This document shows positions 48,144 to 58,800 of a DNA stretch of 64,000 nucleotides, piece by piece (the stretch's first letter is position 1; the number at the start of each line of letters is the position of its first letter). The notes below the pieces were generated by a model, which had not been told where the DNA came from, did not search any database, and was given only the letters and a program-made list of their open reading frames with translations. Origin of the DNA: Eublepharis macularius (Eukaryota > Chordata > Lepidosauria > Squamata > Eublepharidae); the NCBI RefSeq assembly GCF_028583425.1, contig NC_072790.1, positions 62,892,052 to 62,956,051 of the forward strand. The letters run 5' to 3'. The translations under genes and the position numbers were made by a program.

Positions 48144-48740
48144 TTTATTTCAAAGTTCTGATTTGATTCATTATCAGAAGTTGGGGCTTGATTGTTTCAT
48201 TGGGTAGATTTGCATGACCAGGAGATGTGTGGTACAGACTGTGTTCCTCAGGGAAGCACTGGCTTTCCCAGAATCCATCCACATTGGATTCTATTATAAG
48301 TAAATTATCTGCATATTCCAGTGCCATTCAAGCGACACTGGAATATTTGTCAAAATGGTGACATGGCTGCCATTTCTAAGCAAATTCTGTAGAAAACTAT
48401 GTTGCAATGAAATTTAAACTCCTGTAAAATCATTGCCCAAGTCAGTGTAATTATTCTGGGTATAAATGGTAACTGTGTTGTCAGTAGCTGACCTGACATG
48501 TTGAAAGAAAGCAAACTATTACACCCAGGAGAAGTATATGCTAATTAGGGAGCTCATCGGTGATTCTCTTACACAGTACTCAAATTGTTTGTTTCATGTA
48601 TAGCTCCCCTCCCCCAACATCTAACGTGTAAGCCAGGAATAAAATAGAACAATTCAATTTTAAAATAAAACGTCTACTCAGAAGTCTGTCTGCTGCCAAT
48701 GTATGCAGAAGGGCAAGCAGCAGTGAGAGCCAAACTACAA

Positions 48741-48915
48741 GTGACGCCTGACACAGGTTGGACACTTGTCCGCTTCCCTCAAGTTTTGATGGGAAATGTA
48801 GGCATCCTGGTCTTGCAGCTGTAATGGAGAACCAAGCTGTAAAACCAGGATGCCTACATTTCCCATCAAAACTTGAGGGAAGCTGACAAGTGTCCAACCT
48901 GTGTAAGGCATCACT
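48741..48915. repeat. Inverted repeat element in probable GCM1 3' UTR
   Basis: Left arm about 48741-48820 and right arm about 48834-48915 mirror each other through GGTTGGACACTTGTC, TTTTGATGGGAAATGTAGGC and CATCCTGG, with a loop of about 13 bases and a few mismatches. If transcribed it would form a strong hairpin. Confidence 0.85.
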
Positions 48916-49043
48916 GTCACCCCTAATTATCTGTCATCCATGTTTAGCTGCATTACCTGAGCAAACCTACACACTACTGTGGAGCCTGAGGGGAAAGTGG
49001 TGATACAGTACAGTAACTTCAGCAGCTCCATTGACATCACATA

Positions 49044-49069
49044 CTCTCTCTCTCTCTCTCTCTCTCTCT
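49044..49069. repeat. (CT)n microsatellite
   Basis: An uninterrupted CT run of 13 units lies about 70 bases downstream of the GCM1 stop codon. Confidence 0.9.
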
Positions 49070-49138
49070 GATGGTGCAGGTAACAGGGCATCTGCCTTAT
49101 CGCTGGGCAAGTACCGATGAGGAGATAATAAAATGTTG

Positions 49139-49885
49139 TCACCGTAATGGGAAGAGATTAAAAAATGTCTCATTGTTGCAGTGATCCAGGTTCACACATT
49201 TCCTTTCATCTTCAATGTGCCATTCATTCCCTTTCATCGGCAAGGCATTCTGGTAATAGTGATGGGCAGCATCTGCAATGAGGTAGGGATCTTCTGGGGA
49301 AAGCTGGCAGAAGGAGGCAGGAATGTTGCAGTTGTTATAATTCAGGTGTGGCTTTCCTTCACACATCTCTTCAAACATAGTTGCATTAGACCTTAATGGG
49401 TGGTAGCCAACCTTCACTATAGGTGGGATTTCAGGAGCGTTTGAGATGCCAAAATCAACTGCGTTGAGGGAGCCTAGCGTTTCACAATGCAGCCCTGCCA
49501 AAAATGTAGTTGCACCATTGTGATGTTTGTCTGCCAGTGGATTTTTGCCTAGCTCCATGTTTTTGGCCCAGCTTTGTTGCTCTCTGCATTCAGAATAGGC
49601 CGAGGCAACGGGTTCTGTTGGGTCTCTGCTGTCATAGTCCCTCATTCCGACCTGTTTACATTTGTTCATGTGTTTGTCATAGCCCATGACCTGAGCATGC
49701 TGTATTAGATATGAGGCTTTCCCAAAACCATAGCCTTCAGTGAGTGATAAACAATTATCGAGCACGTGCTCTTCAGAGGTTTTGTCTCTGAAAGATCCTC
49801 TGAAATTATCCTGTGACAATAATTCTTCCTGTTCAGAAATTATCAGTGGTAAAGTGTCCTGGCTCTGCATTTCACCTGTCAGGGA
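49139..49885 (-). CDS. GCM1: GCM1 last exon, C-terminal region
   Basis: The acceptor CTTTCTTAAG follows a clean pyrimidine tract, and the exon begins [14 protein letters not shown]; starting here instead of at the nearer AG keeps frame with the previous exon. 248 codons then TGA at 49141-49139. The region is low in conserved motifs, as expected for the inhibitory/transactivation part, but YSE...WAKN...LGKNPLADK and the LDHCNN...FPLR end align with what I recall of GCM1. Confidence 0.94.
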   Translation of the reverse strand, partial: SLTGEMQSQDTLPLIISEQEELLSQDNFRGSFRDKTSEEHVLDNCLSLTEGYGFGKASYLIQHAQVMGYDKHMNKCKQVGMRDYDSRDPTEPVASAYSECREQQSWAKNMELGKNPLADKHHNGATTFLAGLHCETLGSLNAVDFGISNAPEIPPIVKVGYHPLRSNATMFEEMCEGKPHLNYNNCNIPASFCQLSPEDPYLIADAAHHYYQNALPMKGNEWHIEDERKCVNLDHCNNETFFNLFPLR

Positions 49886-52800
49886 CTTAAGAAAGAAAGA
49901 AAAACTTATAATAAGATCATGCAGCTAAACTGAAATCCAATTATTTCAGTACTACAGATTGAATCAGCAGCACTACTGAACCAGAAGCCTGAGGCAACAT
50001 AATTGATGGATAAGCAGCCCTGTTTCTTGTGGACCCCTTTAAGTGGCCAAATCACAACTAGTATAATTCCTCTGTCAATCCTATACTATCTTGGCTCGAC
50101 TCCGTTCCTTGCTTTTCTAGTAAATGTTGCCAATAATGCACAGTCCTCGTCTCTCATTCTATAGCCCTGCTTTAGTCCTTTTCTTGGCTTCCCCTTTTTG
50201 ATTTCCCCGGGTGTCTCAATCACCTCTTGTTTTCTCAGGCCTCTGCATTTCAGGCCATCACTTGCTTTGTTCTGCCTCCTTTCCTCCCATTGCATTCAGC
50301 TTGTCCTCATGTCACGAATGGTAAACTTTCTTCTCTTTTCCCATTTTGCCTTTGTTCTGTGTCTTCTCTCCCCCTTTCCTCAAGTTTCCACTTGTTCTCT
50401 GTTTAGGTTTCTCTTTTTCACACTGTGGCCTACTCTGTTCCCTTGCTTGAGACTCATTGTCTCAGTTCTCAGCCAACCCCTTCTGTGAGTTTTTAATTCC
50501 AGTCTGATTACTAGACTTTACTTCCAAGACCAACTAAACATTTCCAACCATCACATCAGCCCAGCCAGTCAGTGCCAGAGACTTTATAACCAATACATAT
50601 GATCCAATGGTTCCATGAATATTAGAATCAAGTTCATGCAGCAACATGGTAACATAACAGCTGTGGATTCACACAGGACTTTAGCCTCTCTTCCATGAAC
50701 TGGAAAATTAGAGGTCATGATTTTCCAATTCAGAGAGGAGAGGTGTTTATTCTTCATGAGTCAGTCACTCCAACGTTATTCAATAGACTACTTGAGTGAA
50801 CAAAAACAAGGCATCTCCAGTTGCCTTGACAGCTGAGTATATTCAGGATGGTGGCAGTTAACAGAGAGTGTTGTTTACTTTTAAAGTGGGTTAGCTGTGT
50901 TGTTTTGTCTATAAGCAGTCACTTTTTGGGTGCCACAAGAGGGGTGTAGGTACAACTCTTGGGTCCCTTCTGAATAAAAACTCAGTAAGATACATTTGGC
51001 TTAGAAATGTTATAAGTGGCCCAAGGCCTCCCAGTGCATGAGTTTCAGAGAGGAGCTGAAATTAAAGCCCAGAACTTCCCAGCAGAGGTGTGTGCTATGA
51101 AAATTTCAATTTCAGTTTTGGTTCTGGGTGGGCTGGTGCTGGCTCAGATCTTATACATTTTGAAGGTGGTTTTTTGTTTGTTTTTGCATTTCTTGAGTTT
51201 TGGCCTGTTGCACGTGCATTGGCTGCACATGTGCAAAAACACATTGTTGAGGGGGAAGGAGATGAGGGTCTGGGGCAGCTGTTTTCACACTTAACCAAAA
51301 ACTGCATCAACCATTAGTCCCCTCCTAGTCTAAACCATTGTTCTACTGAATTTTTCCTCAAGCACAATAACACAAACCCAACAGCAGACCCATAGAAGGC
51401 GAGTGTTGGTAGGCAGGCAGCAGCAGCAGGGTGCTCCCAAGTAGGAGAGCACTCAAACCAGTGCAGTGCAGCAACATTAAAAACAATCTTGCTTCATGTT
51501 CACTTTTTTCTTTTTCTATAGAGTCTGTAACTTACTACTTCTCTGCTATTGCCTGTTGCTGCTATATTTCTTTGTGCTGCTGCTGTCTGAGGCGAGCTCA
51601 GTGCCTGCCTGCTGCTGGAAGGTAAAAAATGAAATGAAATACACAAACTATTTGGTGGGAAGGACTCTTGAGAGTTTAGTTTCCCAGATTTGATTCACCA
51701 ATCTGGAATTCACTTTAACAAGCAAAACCAGCTTTTACTGAGTGGTTTTTTGGCTCATTTTTCCCGCTATGCAGACCCCTACTTGCCAGTCCTAGCCCTG
51801 TATTCTGGCCTCAGTCTCACATTGGTTCTCTATGGTGTATATCACTATGTTTTGGGGTATATCACTATGAGTTTGCTTTTCAATTATTGGACTGGATTTC
51901 AATAGTAAAAAGTAAATTGTTCCCCCAAACACCTCATTGTGTCAGTGATAAAAAACTAATAATCTTCTTTTCTTTTATATATTCTTATGATGATGGTAAC
52001 TTATTGTTTGTAGAAATCAAGCACAGCACAGGATTCTTCTTGTGTGCAGGGACTTTTCGTGTGAAGACATTCCTTTGTAAATGCATTCTTTAGAGCCCAT
52101 CCCAGTTAAAGAGCAAGGTGATGCCCCAGGGGAAGTGTTGAAAAACCATCTAATTATAGCCCATTCTATTTTTAGGCCATAAAATATATTTGAGAAGGTC
52201 TTCTTTCTGCTGTATTATGCTGGGATGTCATCCTCACTAATTGTAACTAGTGGTTGTCAGAAGGATTACTGCCCTCAGCCTAGAAATTTAGATGCACTGA
52301 AGTCAAACTGAAAACAGTGGGACTGAAAGTAGAACAAATAAAAGGACTTTCAGTTTCATTCACTGCATAGTGGTGGGAGAAAGCATAAAATCTGCCAGTC
52401 ATATCTCTTCTGTCAATACTTGTGCTGTGCTTTCCTTTTTCTCCCCACAGATTGGCCCAATAGCCATGTGTTGGCAGAATGTGGCTGCATCAGCCAGGAA
52501 GAAAGTCAGTCAGATATGGCCCACAGACCCCCATGTAGCCAATCTTTGTGCAAGAAAAAAATGTGGAACAATCATGAAATCAGCTTGGATTCTGCCTCCC
52601 ATTTCCGTAGATGGAAGGATTTCTTTGTATGGAAACAAAACTTTCTTGCTTCACTCTTTCTGCTGCAGCCCCGAATGTCCACGCTCCAAAATGCAGAACT
52701 TTACGGATCCAAGCCAGTACACTAATGCTAACAGCCAGAACATTCTCAATGTAGCCAGCATTGTGCTCTGTTCCCACCATTCCATAACACTCTAGCATGA

Positions 52801-55800
52801 CCAAGAAAGGAAACCAAGGAAGAGGATAAGTGGATAAAGGGACAGCCTTGATCAATGGTTGGGACACCAGGGGCAGGGTTAGACCTCCAAAATTTCAGTA
52901 TCTTCAACTGCACCCTTTTGCTTTTTCTCATATAAGTGAATGCTTGCTATTCACTCCAATGGAACCATCCATTAATTTTTCTGTGCTTGGAAAACATTGG
53001 TATAACAAGGCCCTGTATAGCCCACACTAACTGAGAACCCATAAATTATGTACTGCTCATTCTAAGAGTCATTGGAATTTGAAAGCTTCCCTCCCAGCCA
53101 GCTAGCTGATAAAACAAATGTTACCTCAATATCTCTGCTCCGTTTAAATCTTGGAGATGTGGGTGGAACAGCTGTATGTGCTTTTTGAATTGATCTTCTT
53201 GCTTCTGCTTCTAACTTTGTTTCTGGCCTTGGGTGATCATGAGCACCTTTGGACTTTGAAAACAAACAAGGGAAAAGAAATATAAAGCCAAAAATATGTA
53301 TATGTTCTTGTCTTACTTTTTCTTTTAGGAGCCCAGAACAGTATACTTTCTTGATAGGAAGTTTCATGGAACTCAATGGTACTTACTTCTAAGTAAACAA
53401 GTATAGGATTAGGATGTAAATAACAACTGCGATTCTGGCAACTAACATTTTCTTGGATTTCACCAAGGGTACATCTGTCTGAATAATATTCCTAAATATC
53501 TAAATAATATTCCACGTTGGGAACCCTATTCAGGTGGATATGTAAGTGTTTTAAATACATAAATAAATAAAATAAATGTAAGTGGCTATATAGTTGAATG
53601 TATAAATTATCATTTAAAAAGGATGGTCAGTTATACTCATCAGGATAGAGAAATTTGATGTTTATGTTAAAAGTCAAGTGACTTGAATTATTATTCCGTG
53701 CATGCTTACTCAGAAGTAAATGCTATTTAATTCAGTAGGGGAAACCCAAGAAAGTGTACAGAGGATTTCATCTTCTGTAATTAAAGACTGCTCAGGTGGC
53801 TTTGCTATTTATCTGACAACAGAATGGCTTTTCTAACCATAGCTCACATCTGCTTCCTCTTCTGTTCTAGTACTAATTTAATGTTCTGAAACTATTCATG
53901 GCTAATAGTGGTCATATACAATTAAAGTCTTCCTGACTGTTTTGTTGGAAACAGGATTTGGGATTCTACAGATCAATTGGTGTCAGCCAAAACAGAGGCC
54001 CTGAAGTATTAAAACTTAGTGGGCATCCTATATGAATGGGCAAGTTTTATGGGCCACTTACCTGAGGTGCTGCAGATGGTTTCTTAGACTCTTGCAGTGC
54101 CCACTATAAAAACATAGTTCAGCCCTGACAATAGTCTGGCTTTGAATAAATCAGACAATTGTTTACCAACCTGAAAAAATATGAATGGTTCTTCATGTCT
54201 CCAGAAGTTGGTTACAGGATACCCACCATGGCCTCGACAAGGAATAAGCTTCAAAGACCCATTACAGTTAGGACAGGATTTCCCTGCAATAAGTGTACTG
54301 TTAAATATTTCCCCTCAGGTGAACTTTTCTTTAAGATTAGTCCTTTCTGTTGTGCTAACTGCATATATGCGGTACAGTACAGTTTATACATATATATGGG
54401 AGGTGGAGAGAGCGCACATATTTATTCCGGCTGCAATAAAAGAGAGAGATCTACATAAACTGAAGCTGCCACTGATGTTCATATAGCCAGTGATAACAGT
54501 TTTTCATTCTAATTTCTGCATGCTTGGAAGTATCATTGATTTAAATAAAACTTACTTCCACATGCCTTGAATCATTGCTGCTGCTGCTATCCTAAATATA
54601 TTGACTGGGATCCAATATGTACATATAGAGCAGCTTCAGGTATACATAGTGGGTGGCAGAGAAGAAGGAAGGTTTCCAGAATTTCCTGTCTGGTTTTAGC
54701 CTCTTATACTATGTTGATAAGGTAGCCAACTGGCCTGGAGACAAATTTCCTGTAGCTTAATGGGATATTATTTACTTCCATGCCGTGAAAAGTTTCAACT
54801 GCTCACTTTCACACATTAAGACTCTATTAAAGGTCTTTGTGTTAGGAATATTAGAAGCTGTTATAAATGGAGGACTTGAGAAATCACTGGGCAGCTATGG
54901 TAGAGTTTACTTAGCCTTTGAATTCTATACACTGTATGGTATTAACATAACTTACTTCCAAGTAAGGATTAGAGTACTTGATCACTGTGAACAATTGCCT
55001 CTGGAAAGTGGAAGGTGCTGTAGACCAAACTGATTTCATTGTGTTTTACCTCCAAAGTGTATTTTGAATTACATCTTAAAGTGTGATTTGTTTTGCTTTA
55101 TTTCTTAATTTTATAATCAGAAATTTACATGATCTCAGTAATGATATGAGTACAATGAATTTGAAACTTTTTTCAGCTAAACGAAATTTCTTTAGGGAAG
55201 TTTCGGTTTCAAAGATCCTGAAGTTGCTTCATGTGATTAATAATCATTCCAACTTCACAAAGGGAATTATTTTTTTCTTTTGCTGTTGTCATAAATTTTA
55301 CAGTCTTGTTTTTAAAATTAAAGCAATCAATATCCAATTTTATTATCAAGAAAATCTTTTAACAAAAAAATTTGCTATATCTCTTTGATCCAGCCAGCAT
55401 GTATGAAGAAATCAGAGCTAATATTTAGAAAAAGACAGCCAGTGTGCTACAGTTCTACTAAAATATAGAATTTGGTACAACGCTTTATTGGTTTAATCCC
55501 TACTTTGCCACTACTAAATACTTTTTTTAATCTACTATTAACTTTCTAGACTTTAGAATATTATAACAAATAAAATTATGCACCTTATACAGTTTAAATT
55601 CCATTAACAATCAGCCTTCAGTTTATAACGTAGCCTGGAAACTTTCTATAAAATTGTTGATGGTTAATTTTAATTACAGTATTTAAGTCAAAGAGTAGGT
55701 GTTTTGCTTCAATTTTCAAATACTCTGGTTAGTATTACTGCTAATATATCACTCTGGATATGCTCGTTTTGTTGTTTTGATGCTCTTGCAGTAACATTGG

Positions 55801-58800
55801 TGTCTAGTTAAACTCTTACTAAATCAATAGTTCCATGCACAGCAAGAGCCCTTGTAGAAATCAATGTAATTAAGCTCACTGACATTGGACATACAAACTC
55901 AAGTTGTGTAAATTCAGCACGTGTGCATTTCTGTAAGTTCATTCCATGTCGCATGAGGATACTTGCATTCAGGCAAATATCTGTGAGATTTTGCCACAAC
56001 GAATCTACATAGATAGAACACAGTTCAGCAAAACCAAGAGAGGCGGGAGGAAATCGGCTAGAATATGTCAAATAAAAATAATGTTCTGGTGGGAATCACA
56101 CAAGCTGTGCCCCATTCAAAGTAATATAACAACAACAACATTCGATTTATATACCGCCCTTCAGGACAACTTAATGCCCACTCAGAGCAGTTTACAAAGT
56201 ATGTTATTATTACCCCACAACAAACACCCTGTGAGGTGAGTGGAACTGAGAGAGCTCCAGAGAACTGTGACTCACCCAAGGTCACCCAGCTGGCTTCAAG
56301 TGGAGGAGTGGGGAATCAAACCCGGCTGTCCAGATTAGAGTCCCGTGCTCTTAACCACTACACCAAACTGGCTCAAATAGGACTTGGTGTGAGTAAAACA
56401 AACTTTTAAGTGAAACCTTCTCAATGATTGTGCCTGAATTTTTAGGGCAAGTTGATGTACAGGCTGAATTGCAACCTAAATGAGCTTGAGAATGTAATTC
56501 TTAGCACCCATACTTGGAAACAAGTCCCACTGAAATCAACAGCAGTTACTTATGAGTAAATAAATCAGGGCTACAACCTAAACTTACTTAATATTTTAAG
56601 TTAAATTAATATGAAATGGGGTGGCAAAGGAATTGGCACTACTGGAATATAGTATTTTATTTTTATGATATTTTATATTGGTTTTATCCATTTCAATTTA
56701 TTTTAACTGAATTTTTTGCTGTATGTTACTGTTCTTTTATCCATTTTATTGTGTTGTAAACCTCTTTGGGGACTTTATTTGAAAGGCAGCCTACATACTA
56801 ATAAGTAATCCTATTAATTTAATTGGGACTTACTTTCAAGTAAGGAAGTTGGACTGTAAGATTTTCATGTACCCTCAGCTGGGAGTAAGTTGGTTTCATT
56901 GATATCCATGGGATGTACTTCTAGGTGTGGATCATTACAATCAGTCTACATATATACTTACTTGGAAGTAAGCATGATGGAACTTAGTGGGACATACTTT
57001 CAGGTATGCATGCACAGGATCAGACTGACATACTGCAATGTACGGTCCAGAGATTGGCTCTATTATTTATTTAATATTTAGTACATTTTTTATCCTGCCC
57101 TTATTCCAAAGAGTTCAGAGTTGCATATGTTGTTCCGCTCTTTATTTTTACAGCAACCCAGTGAAGCAGCTTAGACCGAGAACAAGTGACTGGCCCAAGG
57201 TCACCTAGCGAGCTTCACGGCAGAGTGGGGAGTTTGAACCTGAGTCTTCCACACTGACACTGTGCTGCCATCATCGTCATCATCATCATCATCATCAACA
57301 ACAACAACAACAACATTTGATTTATATACCGCCCTTCAGGACAATTTAATACCCACTCAGAGCAGTTTATAAAGTATGTTATTATTATCCTCAGGACAAT
57401 CCCCCTATGAGGTGGTTGGGGCTGAGAGAGCTCTGGAAGAGCTGTGACTGACCCAAAGTCACCCAGCTGGCTTCAAGTGGAGGAGTGTGGAATCAAACCC
57501 AGTTCTCCAGATTAAAGTCCTGCCACTCTTAACCACTACACCAAACTGACTGTCTAGTCAAGCTTTCAAATAACAAAGAATGAAATGATAGTGGTCCAAG
57601 GTGAGATCTTTCTGGGTCTATGGACTCTGGCCTATGGAATCCCAATGTCAAGATAAGAAACGTGGTCCCTCTTTCCAGAGCCATGCTTACTTTGCTGTTT
57701 TTGCCGGGCTTTATCACATATGGCTGGTCTCAAATACATCTTCCTCCCATCAGGGGTTGAGCAATTGTTGCTACAGACAACCACGCCAAGGCAGGACTTC
57801 TTTAAGATTCGTGAGTTGTGATTGTTGGTGTTTCTCATGGCCCAGCTGCTCAGGTGCCGCTGAGCATTTTTGTCATCACTGCTATAGATGCATTTTACGT
57901 AACAGTCTGGCCACTCTTGAAAGCTATCTATTTGCTTCACGTCCTGCAAACAAAAAAAACCCAATGTAGTGTTTAAACCAAGGAAACTAAACATAGGTAA
58001 ACAGTTTTTCTTTTCTGTTCCAAAGACAGTCAATGAAGTCTGTGAGTACATTTTATGCAAAGAATACAAACGGATGGACCAGTTTAGGTGTGGATGGTGG
58101 AACAAGGTGTGAACTTTGACTGGCCACAGCTCCCTGGATTCTTGGGTCTTTCATATCACTTACTCCCTGATCCTTTTATTTAAAGATGCCAGGGATGGAA
58201 CCCGGGGCCTTCTGTATGCAAAGCAGGTGGCTCTATCACTAAACCACGTCTCCTCCCCTGTCTCCTGGGATGACATAATGAAAGGGGCCATTGTTTCCAT
58301 TAGTCCAAGACAGAAGCGCTTGGGTTCTAAGACAGGTGGAAGACTCAGCATTTTGCTCCCATGCATGAACAAGGGGGCAGCAGGCTATAGAACTGAGCTG
58401 CAAGTAGTAGCATCTCTCGAAATCCAGGGTCTCTCACTCAAACCGTTTGCTTGACTAGAATGAGACGGTGAGCATTTGCTAGGGTTAGGCATTTGTTATG
58501 CTTTCTAGTTAAGGAAGGAAGGCTGGGTTCCTGGAAAGATGTTTTCCTGCCTTGCCTCCTAACACCCTGCAGGTATTGAGCTTCCTGATGCAGTCGTTAC
58601 CACACCTGTGAGCCACATGGCTGGAATTTGCCCAATCTCTGCCTGGGAAGAGACTAATAAAGCAGAGGCAGCTTATACAGCCCCAGAGAAATAGTCAAGC
58701 TCTGAGTTGCCTCTCTCTCTTTCAAAGAATGTGTCCATAAATGTCTGCTCCTTTTCTTCTCCCATGGCGTCTTAATTCCATCTCTGTGTTACTTTGTCCC

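Larger units (their letters stand above)
48144..49138 (-). other. GCM1: Probable GCM1 3' untranslated region
   Basis: Sequence downstream of the GCM1 stop. The clearest - strand AATAAA (TTTATT on the + strand) that I noticed is at 48144-48149, so the transcript may run this far. The stretch includes a (CT)n run and an inverted-repeat element. The end point is an inference only. Confidence 0.3.
53254..57690 (-). other. GCM1 introns around the CPNC exon
   Basis: Introns 53254-54170 and 54284-57690. They hold a worn repeat with TACTTACTTCTAAGTAAAC (53370-53420), a SINE (56127-56373), a LINE-like 3' end (56650-56800) and two SINEs side by side (57062-57550). Confidence 0.55.

Noticed and set aside
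49870..49885. Acceptor at TGACAG directly before GTGAAATG for the last GCM1 exon
   Set aside because: It would put the exon out of frame with RDIE; the upstream TTAAG after the long pyrimidine tract keeps frame and restores SLTGE, which fits the family.
52370..52867. Open frames of 141, 101 and 95 codons on both strands in a GCM1 intron
   Set aside because: A pyrimidine tract and CCACAG precede part of it, but the translation shows no known domain and three frames are open at once.
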